Shown here: piece after piece, positions 8,622-17,459 of the stretch
Numbering within the stretch: position 1 is the first letter of the stretch
Layout of the letters: each line of letters starts with the position of its first letter
Origin: Rhodospirillaceae bacterium
GTDB taxonomy: Bacteria > Pseudomonadota > Alphaproteobacteria > JAEUKQ01
Assembly (NCBI GenBank): GCA_016722635.1
Contig: JADKIX010000010.1
Location: forward strand, 186,001-250,000
Direction of reading: 5' to 3'
Length of the DNA: 64,000 nt
Translations under genes and position numbers: made by a program
Notes under the pieces: model-generated
Told to the model about the DNA's origin: nothing
Seen by the model: the letters and a program-made list of their open reading frames with translations, nothing else
The model's database searches: none

Positions 8622-9671
8622 TTACATCTCTAATTGATCCAGCTTACTTGCCACGTCAAGGGCTGCATAGGTCAGAATTGCATTGGCACCTGCCCTTTTA
8701 AAGGCCAGCAAACTTTCCAGCATTAATTTTGTTGAATCCCCCCAGCCGTTTTGTCCAGCGCTTTGGATCATGGCGTATTCGCCACTCACTTGATAAACGA
8801 AAGTCGGCATTTGGAAGGTGGTTTTCACGCGGTATAGGATATCCAAATAAGGCAATCCCGGTTTAACCATTAAAATATCTGCACCTTCCTTGATATCCAA
8901 ATCGCACTCCCGCAAGGCTTCATCACTGTTGGCGGGGTTCATTTGGTATGTTCTTTTGTCTTTTTTGCCAAGAGCTCTGGCTGATCCTACCGCTTGCCTG
9001 AAGGGGCCGTAGAAAGAAGACGCGTATTTGACGGCATAGGAAAGGATGGCGCAGTTGATAAAGCCTGATTGATCCAAACTTTGCCTGATAGCGCCAATGC
9101 GACCGTCCATCATATCGGAGGGTGCGACCATATCTGCCCCTGCTTCTGCCTGGGCTAACGCTTGCTTACACAAAACTTCAACGGTTTGATCATTATGAAT
9201 TTCTTCGTTGATCATTAATCCATCATGGCCGTGGGGCGTATAGGGATCTAACGCAACGTCACAAATTACGCCGATTTCAGGCACATTTTTTTTAATTGCC
9301 CGAATGGCTTGATTGCAAAGGTTGTTGGGGTTATATGCTTCTTTCGCATCATCAGATTTTTTCTCGGTAGGTACCACCGGAAAAATGGCAATCGCCGGAA
9401 TGCCAAGTTTGGCTGCCTGGGAAGCGGTTTTTAATAGATGATCAAGGGATAATCGATGGATGCCCGGCATTGCAGGTATTGGTATTTGGTCTTCCCTACC
9501 TTCATGAATAAAGACCGGTAAAATTAGGTCAGTTGCCTGTAAAGTATTTTCTGCCAATAATCGGCGATACCAAGGATGTAGGCGGTTGCGCCTTAAGCGG
9601 GTGCTTGGAAATTGGCCATTTGCTGAAAAGGGAGCTGTGGATTTTTTAATAAAAGAAGGGGTGAAAATCAT
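8622..9671 (-). CDS. hemB: Delta-aminolevulinic acid dehydratase (porphobilinogen synthase)
   Basis: HemB condenses two 5-aminolevulinate molecules to porphobilinogen in heme and corrinoid synthesis. Schiff-base lysines are visible at Lys215 (SYAVKYAS) and Lys270 (LMVKPG). The active-site metal region reads DVALDPYTPHGHDG, with Asp and Ala in place of the zinc-binding Cys residues, so this is the magnesium/potassium-dependent type usual in alphaproteobacteria. The length of 349 residues is normal. It lies 66 bp downstream of the acyl-CoA dehydrogenase on the same strand. The 185-bp gap behind it, toward the LysE gene, has no clear terminator. Confidence 0.95.
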   Translation of the reverse strand: MIFTPSFIKKSTAPFSANGQFPSTRLRRNRLHPWYRRLLAENTLQATDLILPVFIHEGREDQIPIPAMPGIHRLSLDHLLKTASQAAKLGIPAIAIFPVVPTEKKSDDAKEAYNPNNLCNQAIRAIKKNVPEIGVICDVALDPYTPHGHDGLMINEEIHNDQTVEVLCKQALAQAEAGADMVAPSDMMDGRIGAIRQSLDQSGFINCAILSYAVKYASSFYGPFRQAVGSARALGKKDKRTYQMNPANSDEALRECDLDIKEGADILMVKPGLPYLDILYRVKTTFQMPTFVYQVSGEYAMIQSAGQNGWGDSTKLMLESLLAFKRAGANAILTYAALDVASKLDQLEM

Positions 9672-9737
9672 GGGTTTATCCTATCAAGTGTCGGTCAAAA
9701 AGGCTATATTTGAATTACCCTTATGTATTATAAAGAA

Positions 9738-11522
9738 TCAGAAAGAAATGATCGGTAATTCCAAAATCGAGGAACATCCCCCCATCACTGTAATGGCATC
9801 TTGCTCAGCTTGGGGTAAAATACTGTCAGCATAAAATTTGGCAATCAATAGCCTGTTTTGATGAACAGCCGGATCAATTTTTGCCATGCCTAGTAACCGC
9901 TTGCTGGCGATCGTCCCCTCCGCTAACAACCAACCCATATAGACTGTCCCGAATAAATGGATATAGGGGTTGGCACCGGCCAAAATTCGTGCGGAATTTT
10001 GGCGGTAATTTTCCAAAATCCAATCGGTTGTTTCTTCTAAGGCATCAATACCGGCCTCGAGTGAAAAACGGATAGAGGCTCCATCTTCCGTCAATTCACG
10101 GGTTAAGGCGGGGATAGTTTCACGCATGCCATCTAAAAATATCCGGACGGAAGCCCCGTTCTTTTCCAGTAATTCACTGGTGATAACCTGTTGCGCTAAC
10201 ATCCCGTTGGTTCCCCCGAAGGTTAAGGACGCAAAAGCATTATGCAGGCTTTGCAGGATAGCCGAATCTTTTCTATTGCCAGCGGCTGCATGAATTTGCA
10301 TGGCAAGGGTGGTGATCTGAATGGAATATTGGCTGCACCAGTTTTTTAATATCGGTAATAACAACGTAAATAAGGATCGGTAGCGATATTGTTCGGCAGG
10401 GTCAAAATGGTTCCGGGCGCGATCAAGGGCGCCAGCTGCAAAATAAACACCGCTACGCATGGCTTGGATCAGCGAGCGCATTGTCATTAAAACGCGACGG
10501 ACATCGGGATGCATAATAATGGGGACACTGCCTGAATTTTTATGGGCCTGCCCTTGGATGCGGGCACGCGCAAAAAAAACACTTTCCTGATAAACCCGTT
10601 CCGATATCCCCAATGTTTGGGTGCAAACGAGTAATCGTTGTGTTTGTAACATGTGCTCGGTGTAAAAATGACCTTTCGTTATATCACCGAGGGCGAATCC
10701 AATAGCGCCTGCTTGCGGTCCAAAATTGATAGACGAAATAGGGCAGCCGGTTAACGCTAATTTACTTTCCAAGCCCTGGCAAAACACATCATTAGGCAAC
10801 TCTTGATTTTGGGGTGTGCCGGTATATTGGGGGACCATAAATAAAGATAAATTGTCCCCCGTCATCGGGCTGCCTTGCAATTTAGCTAAAGTTAAGTGAA
10901 TTTTCTGTTCCGTTAAAGAATGTTGTCCATACGTTACCCATTGTTTCTGGCCGCTAATCCGGTGATGATTACCGACAGGCCAAGCCCGGGTTTTGATGGC
11001 ACGAAGATCTGAGCCCGCTTGTTCTTCGGTAATATCGATAGAAGCCGTCATTTTTCCCTGAGAAAGGGCTGGCAGAAAAATCTCCTGAAGGGCGGGACTG
11101 CCAAATTGTTTGATGGCATCTAAGGCACTGATGGTGGAAATCCAGATGGAAGCTAAAGAGGGGCAAGCTGCATGCCAAATTTCTTGCAAGGCAACTTGCA
11201 AGGACCAATTGATAGGGGTTGAAACATTCGGGTTGCTTAGTGGCAGCAACCATTCTTGTTGATAGAATTCCCGAAAAGCCCGATCAAAGCCAGGTGGGCA
11301 GATAACTTGCCCATCATGATAAATACTTTCTTCAATTTTGGTAGGTTCCGATAAGGGCAAAAGATACTCGGTTGCAAAACGCTGGGCTTGTTCAAAACGA
11401 CTAGTGTCAAATTTCGGCAGGCCTTTTTTGTGTGTATTCTGAAACCCCAGAATTTCCGGAAGCTGAACTATTTCTTCCAAAACAAAGGTCATTTCTCGAA
11501 TGGGTGGGGCATATCTGACCAT
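9738..11522 (-). CDS. Acyl-CoA dehydrogenase, DmdC-like (about 590-residue class), lacking the usual catalytic Glu
   Basis: The protein has the three-part acyl-CoA dehydrogenase fold, with a TEEQAGSDL flavin-side motif, plus a C-terminal extension typical of the 590-residue class that includes 3-methylmercaptopropionyl-CoA dehydrogenase. The start was set at Met19 of the longest frame because MVRYAPPIREM matches the family's N-terminus and GAG lies 6 bp upstream; this gives 594 residues. The motif that reads YEGTNG in relatives is FGGTNG here, with Gly436 (codon GGG at 10215-10217) where the catalytic base is expected. The alternative Glu position used by isovaleryl-CoA dehydrogenases also appears to be Gln (TQRL). 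It may be inactive or may do different chemistry. Confidence 0.82.
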   Translation of the reverse strand: MVRYAPPIREMTFVLEEIVQLPEILGFQNTHKKGLPKFDTSRFEQAQRFATEYLLPLSEPTKIEESIYHDGQVICPPGFDRAFREFYQQEWLLPLSNPNVSTPINWSLQVALQEIWHAACPSLASIWISTISALDAIKQFGSPALQEIFLPALSQGKMTASIDITEEQAGSDLRAIKTRAWPVGNHHRISGQKQWVTYGQHSLTEQKIHLTLAKLQGSPMTGDNLSLFMVPQYTGTPQNQELPNDVFCQGLESKLALTGCPISSINFGPQAGAIGFALGDITKGHFYTEHMLQTQRLLVCTQTLGISERVYQESVFFARARIQGQAHKNSGSVPIIMHPDVRRVLMTMRSLIQAMRSGVYFAAGALDRARNHFDPAEQYRYRSLFTLLLPILKNWCSQYSIQITTLAMQIHAAAGNRKDSAILQSLHNAFASLTFGGTNGMLAQQVITSELLEKNGASVRIFLDGMRETIPALTRELTEDGASIRFSLEAGIDALEETTDWILENYRQNSARILAGANPYIHLFGTVYMGWLLAEGTIASKRLLGMAKIDPAVHQNRLLIAKFYADSILPQAEQDAITVMGGCSSILELPIISF

Positions 11523-11643
11523 ACAAAACTCAAAATTGGGTGATTTATTTTTTGATATCAAGAAATAATAAAACAATATAGAATGATTGCCAAACTTTAT
11601 ATATATTGAATTATATTGTCATTAACTTCTTTGGGAAACCAGA

Positions 11644-11871
11644 ATGATAACTCCTGCAAATCTTTTGAAAATCATTTTCATTATCGGTATTGTTGCCGGA
11701 TGGTTTTTTTGGAAAAGATCATTGAGATTACGGGCTTTATTTCAAAAAGGGTATTCTGCAAAACAATCGCCACAAAAAATTGAAAACATGCTGGATTGCG
11801 ATAAATGTCATGCTTATATCCCGGTATCAGGGGTAAAATTATGCCAGAAGAAGGCTTGCCCCTTGCAATAA
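11644..11871 (+). CDS. Small single-pass membrane protein with a four-cysteine tail
   Basis: The 75-residue protein has one hydrophobic helix at about residues 8-24, a basic linker (WKRSLRLRALFQK) and a C-terminal module with C-x2-C, then C-x4-C (DCDKCHAY...LCQKKACPL). The arrangement looks like a small zinc ribbon on the cytoplasmic face. It recalls the short PP0621-type proteins of proteobacteria, from memory. It is divergent from the acyl-CoA dehydrogenase and 284 bp before zapA. I do not know a function; metal binding is inferred from the cysteines alone. Confidence 0.65.
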   Translation: MITPANLLKIIFIIGIVAGWFFWKRSLRLRALFQKGYSAKQSPQKIENMLDCDKCHAYIPVSGVKLCQKKACPLQ

Positions 11872-12155
11872 GACGATGATCCAGATAAAACCCATTATGA
11901 CTAATCCATAAGCGATTAGCCGTTTTGTTGCGGTCAAGCGGTCAAAAAATAGGGAAATCCTGCCTTGAAACAGCGTCGGCAATAACCATTTTTTGATAAA
12001 AAAGTGATGATAGCAACCTTAGAAAAGAAAAACTTACAACAACAAAAATTTCTTTTAAGGTCATAGCCGCAGAATTGTTTAAAAATATTTAGATAAAATA
12101 GGCCTGATGGAATCATAAAAAAAGCAGGTAGAGATAAAATGCGAAGGAACAATTA

Positions 12156-12473
12156 ATGAGCACGGTTAAAATTAATATTCTGGATCACCAATATGATATT
12201 TCCTGTGACAATGGGATGGAAGATCATGTGAGAAAACTAGCTCAGGAGTTTTCTTTGCGGTTGCAAGAATTAAGAAAATCTTCTGGTGCAATGGATGAGA
12301 ATCGGTTGTTGATCGTAACAGGATTATTGCTGATAAATGAGTTACATGAAAATCGGGGTAGCGAGCAAAAAACCGCGAGGTCCCCTGATCCAAAAGTGGT
12401 TGGTTTGATGGAAATAGTAGAAAAATTAATTAAACGTATCGAAAGCCTTGCTGAAAAATTAGAGAAGCGGTAG
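12156..12473 (+). CDS. zapA: Cell division protein ZapA
   Basis: ZapA bundles FtsZ filaments at the division site. The 105-residue protein starts with the ZapA beta-strand motif (STVKINILDHQYDISC), continues into a helix with VRKLAQEF, and ends in a long amphipathic coiled-coil helix (VEKLIKRIESLAEKLEK) that drives dimer and tetramer formation. The length is normal. The context zapA-6S RNA-fau is conserved in many proteobacteria and is present here. The stop codon lies inside the predicted closing stem of the 6S RNA. An in-frame ATG at 12156 is the only sensible start, preceded by AAGGAA. Confidence 0.9.
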   Translation: MSTVKINILDHQYDISCDNGMEDHVRKLAQEFSLRLQELRKSSGAMDENRLLIVTGLLLINELHENRGSEQKTARSPDPKVVGLMEIVEKLIKRIESLAEKLEKR

Positions 12474-12640
12474 AGTGTATTCCTAAGAGCTGCTCTGTGC
12501 GATAGGCTCAATATTCCTGAGGCCTATATTATCTTCTAGGGAGCTGTCCCTGTCAGGATCGTGGTTCTGATATATGGTGCCCACCTGCATGTCGCGGGCC
12601 ACAGAAGAAATAGTAGTCACCGGCAGTAGCGGCTCTACCT
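12469..12640 (+). ncRNA. ssrS: 6S RNA (regulator of sigma-70 RNA polymerase)
   Basis: 6S RNA mimics an open promoter and sequesters the housekeeping RNA polymerase. The region lies between zapA and fau, the classic ssrS location. The ends pair: GGTAGAG at 12469-12475 with CTCTACC at 12633-12639. Inner stems include TCCTGA (12515-12520) with TCAGGA (12553-12558), capped by a GGGAGCTGTCCC hairpin, leaving a large central bubble. The closing stem overlaps the zapA stop codon. Exact ends and a covariance-model score cannot be given by eye. The 208 bp between it and fau shows no other feature. Confidence 0.72.
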
Positions 12641-12848
12641 TATAACAATACGAAAACCCATATATTTAAAAGGCGGCAAGGCTTTTTGTAAAGATACAGA
12701 TCGATTTTTTAAGGGCGCTCATTTCATGCAAATAACGTACCATCAAATCAGAAAGAAAACAGCGATTATCCTCAGAAGATGAGAATAATATTGACCTTAG
12801 GATTTTTTCTCATGAATGAAAACTCTTAATGAATAATAAAAGACAAAA

Positions 12849-13469
12849 ATGCCGCAAACATCAAAAAACCGAAAACAAGAGTTGCGATTGCTTTATCAGT
12901 CCATACGGCAGCAATTGGGTGCTCAGGCAACAGAACTCAATAAAAAAATTACCCAGCAATTACAAGGCTATTTAAGCAATCGCCAAGGGGATGTATTGGC
13001 GGGATATGAGCCTGTTAATGGAGAAGTTGATCCACGGGAATTAATGGGATATTGGCATCAAGAGGGTAATGCTGTGGGATTGCCGGTGGTGATTAATAAA
13101 GAATATCCCCTAATTTTTCGTCTTTGGCAGCCTGGAATCTCCTTAGTTAAACCAAATGGTCCGGGAGGATCTGTACCTTCGGCCGATATGCCGGAAATTT
13201 TCCCTGCCGTTATTTTAGTGCCTTTATTGGCTTTTGATCGTTTAGGTAACCGTTTGGGATATGGCGGCGGATATTATGATAGGACCATTTATTTCTTAAG
13301 GCGCCACCGGTTGGTCCATATTGTGGGTGTCGGTTTTTCTTGTCAGGAAGCGAAGGCTTTACCAACGAATAGATATGATCAGAAATTGGATGTGGTTATT
13401 ACGGAGGAGGAAGTTATCCCTATTCTACCTTCTACCACGAAACGTCCAAGGGTAAATAATAACGGGTAA
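12849..13469 (+). CDS. fau: 5-formyltetrahydrofolate cyclo-ligase
   Basis: The enzyme uses ATP to convert 5-formyl-THF to 5,10-methenyl-THF, rescuing an otherwise inert folate. The signature GYGGGYYDR lies at residues 137-145 and is preceded by the ILVPLLAFDRLGNRL block. An N-terminal RKQELRLLYQSIR helix carries the basic ATP-contact residues. At 206 residues it is normal for the YgfA family. It follows the 6S RNA, as in E. coli, and may be made from the same long transcript. It is followed after 44 bp by ymdB. Confidence 0.92.
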   Translation: MPQTSKNRKQELRLLYQSIRQQLGAQATELNKKITQQLQGYLSNRQGDVLAGYEPVNGEVDPRELMGYWHQEGNAVGLPVVINKEYPLIFRLWQPGISLVKPNGPGGSVPSADMPEIFPAVILVPLLAFDRLGNRLGYGGGYYDRTIYFLRRHRLVHIVGVGFSCQEAKALPTNRYDQKLDVVITEEEVIPILPSTTKRPRVNNNG

Positions 13470-13513
13470 TGAAAAGTGAATAAGATAATGAATTTACCAT
13501 GTAGGAAGTTTTA

Positions 13514-14335
13514 ATGCGTTTATTGTTTTTGGGCGATATTATCGGTCGCAGCGGACGGGAAGTGGCAGAACGCCATGTGCCGAATTTGCGCAAGTTGCTG
13601 AAATTAGATGTAGTGGTTGCCAATGGCGAGAATGCCGCTGCAGGTTTCGGCATTACGGGACAAATCTGCCAAGCATTTTATCAGTTAGGCGTGGATGTTA
13701 TTACGACTGGTAACCATATTTGGGATCAAAAAGAAACATTGTCTGGGATCCAAAAAGATCCTCGATTGATAAGGCCAGCCAACTTCCCGCCGGGCACGCC
13801 TGGAAAGGGCAGTTATCTCCATCAAACGCCTAAAGGCGAGAAAATATTGGTTATTAATGTAATGGGCCGGTTATATATGGAAACTTTAGACGACCCCTTT
13901 GCGGCGGTGGAGAAAGAATTATCTATGCAGCGGTTGGGGGGTAGTGTTGCGGCCATTATGGTGGATTTCCACGCGGAAGCCAGCAGTGAGAAAATGGCCA
14001 TGGGGCATTATTTGGATGGCAGGGTTTCTGCCGTTTTGGGTACGCATACCCATGTGCCGACGGCTGATGCCCAAATCTTACCTGGGGGAACAGCTTACCA
14101 GACCGACGCTGGTATGTGCGGGGATTACAATTCGGTGATCGGTATGGATAAAACAGCACCCATTCAACGTTTTACTAAGAAATTGCCAACCGATCGCTTG
14201 ACGCCTGCTTTAGGGCAAGGAACTTTATGTGGCGTCTTTATTGAAACAGATCCTACCACAGGGCTTGCCAAAATAATTCAACCGGTACGGCTGGACGGTC
14301 GGTTACAAAATACGGATTTGCAGGCAATCCTCTAA
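13514..14335 (+). CDS. ymdB: YmdB-family metallophosphoesterase (2',3'-cyclic nucleotide phosphodiesterase)
   Basis: This family has a dinuclear-metal calcineurin-like fold, and Bacillus YmdB hydrolyses cyclic nucleotides. The first metal ligand Asp8 is in LLFLGDIIGRSG, followed by VVANGENAAAGFGIT and VITTGNHIWDQKE. Later histidine ligands are in MVDFHAEASSEK and LGTHTHVPTAD. The 273-residue length is typical. It is part of the forward run after fau. The biological role in alphaproteobacteria is not settled. The gene should not be confused with the macrodomain protein of E. coli that carries the same symbol. Confidence 0.88.
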   Translation: MRLLFLGDIIGRSGREVAERHVPNLRKLLKLDVVVANGENAAAGFGITGQICQAFYQLGVDVITTGNHIWDQKETLSGIQKDPRLIRPANFPPGTPGKGSYLHQTPKGEKILVINVMGRLYMETLDDPFAAVEKELSMQRLGGSVAAIMVDFHAEASSEKMAMGHYLDGRVSAVLGTHTHVPTADAQILPGGTAYQTDAGMCGDYNSVIGMDKTAPIQRFTKKLPTDRLTPALGQGTLCGVFIETDPTTGLAKIIQPVRLDGRLQNTDLQAIL

Positions 14336-14504
14336 CTTTTTATCTTATCTAACCCATTGCTTTTTTCAAAGAACAGGGCTTAAGTAAAACGGTAATATGA
14401 ACCGCAAACTAAGCTGAGACGCTGAAGTGCATAAGGTTCTCAGTATAAGCAATAGATAACAAGCTATCGTTGATGATAGGTGTGATGGATTAGGGTTAGA
14501 GAAA

Positions 14505-15233
14505 ATGGCAGGTCATTCGCAATTTAAAAATATTATGCACCGCAAAGGCATTCAAGATGCCAAGCGGGCAAAAATTTTCACCAAATTAATTCGGGAATTA
14601 ACGACTGCCGCTCGGCAAGGGGCGGTAGATCTAAGTATTAACCCCCGGCTGCGGGCAGCGGTGACATCGGCAAGAATCGCCAACATGCCGCGGGATACGA
14701 TTGATCGGGCAATTAAACGCGGTGCAGGCCATGAAGATGGCACGATGTACGACTCCGTCCGTTATGAAGGATTTGGTCCTGCAGGGATTGCAATTATTGT
14801 GGAGGCGTTAACCGATAACCGGAACCGGACGGCATCAGAGATCCGCACAGCTTTTAATAAGCATGGTGGCAATCTGGGGGAAAGCAACAGTGTTTCTTTT
14901 ATGTTTCAACGTAAGGGCGTTGTCACTATTCCTAAGAATCAGATCAGTGGTGATGAATTATTAGAAATTGTTTTAGAGATTGGGGCGGATGATCTTCAAT
15001 CCGATGAGGAACATCATTATGTTACAACTGCCATTGAGAGTTTTGGCCAAGTGCGGGATGAATTAGAAAAGAAGATCGGCAATATCAAAGAAGCAAAATT
15101 GTCTTGGATTGCCAACAGCACTAATTTAGTTGGTGGAGAAACAGCCGAAAGTTTGATGAAATTGATGGATGCTTTAGAAGATAGCGATGATGTCCAAGCT
15201 ATTTTTATGAATGCGGAAATTGACGAAACTTAA
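14505..15233 (+). CDS. yebC: YebC/PmpR family (TACO1-type) transcription/translation regulator
   Basis: The N-terminus MAGHSQFKNIMHRKGIQDAK is the family hallmark, followed by a KIFTKLIREL helix, NPRLRAAV and MPRDTIDRAIKRG. The acidic second domain contains EGFGPAGIAIIVEALTDNRNRT. The family includes DNA-binding regulators and ribosome-associated proteins that help translation of proline-rich stretches. The 242-residue length is normal. It stands directly before ruvC, the conserved yebC-ruvCAB arrangement. The 169-bp leader has short inverted repeats (CTATC/GATAG near 14464-14479) but nothing I can name. Confidence 0.93.
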   Translation: MAGHSQFKNIMHRKGIQDAKRAKIFTKLIRELTTAARQGAVDLSINPRLRAAVTSARIANMPRDTIDRAIKRGAGHEDGTMYDSVRYEGFGPAGIAIIVEALTDNRNRTASEIRTAFNKHGGNLGESNSVSFMFQRKGVVTIPKNQISGDELLEIVLEIGADDLQSDEEHHYVTTAIESFGQVRDELEKKIGNIKEAKLSWIANSTNLVGGETAESLMKLMDALEDSDDVQAIFMNAEIDET

Positions 15234-15262
15234 TCTACGGCAAAGGGATGATAGGACAGCAA

Positions 15263-15772
15263 ATGCGGATTATTGGTTTAGATCCTGGTTTAAGGCATAC
15301 CGGTTGGGGGGTTATCCAGAGCAATGGTTCCCATCTGCAGCACATTGCGGACGGCACCATCCACCCGCCTACGGATCAACCCATGGCCAATCGACTAGCT
15401 TATCTGGCTTTGGCCTTAAAGGCTGTGCTTGAACAATACCGGCCTGAGAATGCGGCGGTTGAAGAAACTTTTGTTAATAAAAACCCCCTAACTACCTTAA
15501 AATTGGGGTTTGCGCGCGGGGTTGTTATGATGGCCCCAGCTTTGCTTGGGATTGACGTATCGGAATATCCGGCTAACCAGGTAAAAAGCTCGGTTGTAGG
15601 GGCGGGTCACGCTGATAAAAACCAAGTGCAATTAATGGTCAAGTTTTTATTGCCGGGGTTTCAGCTAACAACCCCGGATAGCGCGGATGCGTTGGCTGTT
15701 GCTATCTGTCATGCTCATCGTGCCGGTACATTACAACGTTGGTCTGCCACAGCAGTGCGGAGTTTGGTATGA
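15263..15772 (+). CDS. ruvC: Crossover junction endodeoxyribonuclease RuvC
   Basis: RuvC cleaves Holliday junctions symmetrically as a dimer. The start was placed at the sixth codon of the longest frame because AGGA lies 6 bp before it and MRIIGLDPG is the canonical N-terminus; the alternative is 15248. The four catalytic acids are present: Asp7 (GLDPG), Glu67 (VEETF), Asp139 and Asp142 (PDSADALAVA). The length is 169 residues. The stop overlaps the ruvA start (ATGA), so ruvC, ruvA and ruvB are translationally coupled. Confidence 0.95.
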   Translation: MRIIGLDPGLRHTGWGVIQSNGSHLQHIADGTIHPPTDQPMANRLAYLALALKAVLEQYRPENAAVEETFVNKNPLTTLKLGFARGVVMMAPALLGIDVSEYPANQVKSSVVGAGHADKNQVQLMVKFLLPGFQLTTPDSADALAVAICHAHRAGTLQRWSATAVRSLV

Positions 15773-16389
15773 TTGCAAAATTATCGGGCCAGGTTGATTC
15801 GATCGGGGTTGACCATTTAGTAATCGATGTGGGGGGGGTAGGTTTTATGGTTTTTTGTTCCAGCAAATTTTTGGCAATTGCCCAGCTGGCCAAAAAGCTA
15901 CATTTGTTTGTGGAGACCCATATACGGGAAGATCATATCCATTTATACGGCTTTGGATCCGAGCAAGAGCGGGCGGTCTTCCGTTTATTAACATCTGTCC
16001 AAGGGGTGGGGCCAAAATCAGCTTTAGCGATACAATCGGCGTTAAATGCCCAAGAAATCGGCCAAGCGGTGCATCATGACCAAAAGACGATACTGATGCG
16101 GGCAAACGGGATCGGCGCCAAGTTGGCCACCCGGATTATTATGGAACTAAAAGATAAAATTCTTGGGGATTTAGCTGCTGCACCCTTATCAACGATCCAG
16201 GAAAATCAGGAATCATCTGCCTTGCTGCCAGCACAGATGATGGAGGATGCTGTTTCTGCCTTGGTAAATCTTGGTTACCGGCGTGTTGATGTCGTGCAGG
16301 TAATTCAACGGGTGACCCAAAAAAATATTTCTGAAACTTGGACTTTAAGTGCCCTTATTCGTAAAACTTTAGCTGAGTTAAGCGTATGA
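15769..16389 (+). CDS. ruvA: Holliday junction branch migration protein RuvA
   Basis: RuvA tetramers hold the four-way junction for RuvB. The start at 15769 (MIAKLSGQV) matches the family and forms an ATGA overlap with ruvC; a longer frame from 15739 would add ten residues of ruvC-overlapping sequence and is unlikely. Domain I is an OB-fold (DHLVIDVGGVGF), domain II holds the helix-hairpin-helix motifs (LTSVQGVGPKSAL, RANGIGAKLATRI), and a flexible linker leads to the RuvB-binding domain III (AVSALVNLGYRR). The 206-residue length is normal. Confidence 0.95.
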   Translation: MIAKLSGQVDSIGVDHLVIDVGGVGFMVFCSSKFLAIAQLAKKLHLFVETHIREDHIHLYGFGSEQERAVFRLLTSVQGVGPKSALAIQSALNAQEIGQAVHHDQKTILMRANGIGAKLATRIIMELKDKILGDLAAAPLSTIQENQESSALLPAQMMEDAVSALVNLGYRRVDVVQVIQRVTQKNISETWTLSALIRKTLAELSV

Positions 16390-17459
16390 CGGAACAGCGT
16401 CTGGTCAGTGTGCAACAGTTACCCGAAGATCAGGTGGAATCATCTATTCGCCCGCAATTCCTAACGGATTTCGTCGGACAGAAGCAGTTGCGTGCCAATT
16501 TAGAAATTTTTATCCAAGCGGCCCGCCAGCGCGGGGAAGCCTTAGACCATATTTTATTTTATGGCCCCCCTGGCCTTGGTAAAACTACCCTTTCTCATAT
16601 TGTGGCGCGCGAATTAGGGGTTGGATTCCGGGCTACTTCAGGCCCTTTATTAACCAAAGCCGGAGATTTAGCGGCTTTGCTAACCAACTTGCAACCCCGG
16701 GATGTTATGTTTATTGATGAGATCCATCGGCTTAGCCCGACGATTGAAGAAGTGCTTTATCCGGCGATGGAAGATTTCCAGCTAGATTTGATTATCGGCG
16801 AAGGCCCTGCTGCCAGAAGCGTTCGCATTGATTTACCACCTTTTACCCTGATTGGGGCAACTACCCGGGCTGGTTTGTTAACGACCCCATTGCGGGAAAG
16901 ATTCGGCATTCCGCTGCGTTTGGAATTTTATACTTTAAGCGAATTGGAAACCATTGTGCGGCGTGCGGCCAAGATTTTAAATTGCTCGTTAAGTCCTGAT
17001 GGAGCAACTGAAATTGCTAAACGCTGCCGGGGGACACCCCGCATTGCCGGCCGATTGTTACGGCGGATCAGGGATTTTTCCTTAATTCGCGGCATTGAAA
17101 ATATCACCGGGCGTATTGCTGATAAAATATTATTGGAACTTGATGTGGATGTGAACGGGTTGGATAATATGGATCGGCGATATTTGAATTGTATCGCGGG
17201 TATTTATGATGGGGGGCCTGTCGGCATCGAAACTTTATCTGCTTATTTGTCCGAACAGCGCGATGCGATTGAAGAAATGGTAGAGCCTTATTTGTTACAG
17301 CAGGGCCTTATTCAACGGACATCCCGTGGGCGAACATTAACACAAGGCGGATACCGCTATTTAGGGTTAACTCCACCTCATGCAGCAGGTACTGTCCATA
17401 CCGATCAATTCGCTTTTCCGTTGCCGGATGACAAGATGGAGGGGGAAGCAGATGAGTAA
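16386..17459 (+). CDS. ruvB: Holliday junction ATP-dependent DNA helicase RuvB
   Basis: RuvB is the hexameric AAA+ motor that drives branch migration with RuvA. Walker A is GPPGLGKT at residues 60-67, Walker B is FIDEIHRL, sensor I is GATTRAG, and the arginine-finger region is TPLRERFG. The C-terminal winged-helix domain ends in the family motif QRTSRGR. The length is 357 residues, with a slightly long acidic C-terminus. The ATG overlaps the ruvA stop (ATGA), and its last codons overlap the ybgC start. Confidence 0.97.
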   Translation: MTEQRLVSVQQLPEDQVESSIRPQFLTDFVGQKQLRANLEIFIQAARQRGEALDHILFYGPPGLGKTTLSHIVARELGVGFRATSGPLLTKAGDLAALLTNLQPRDVMFIDEIHRLSPTIEEVLYPAMEDFQLDLIIGEGPAARSVRIDLPPFTLIGATTRAGLLTTPLRERFGIPLRLEFYTLSELETIVRRAAKILNCSLSPDGATEIAKRCRGTPRIAGRLLRRIRDFSLIRGIENITGRIADKILLELDVDVNGLDNMDRRYLNCIAGIYDGGPVGIETLSAYLSEQRDAIEEMVEPYLLQQGLIQRTSRGRTLTQGGYRYLGLTPPHAAGTVHTDQFAFPLPDDKMEGEADE

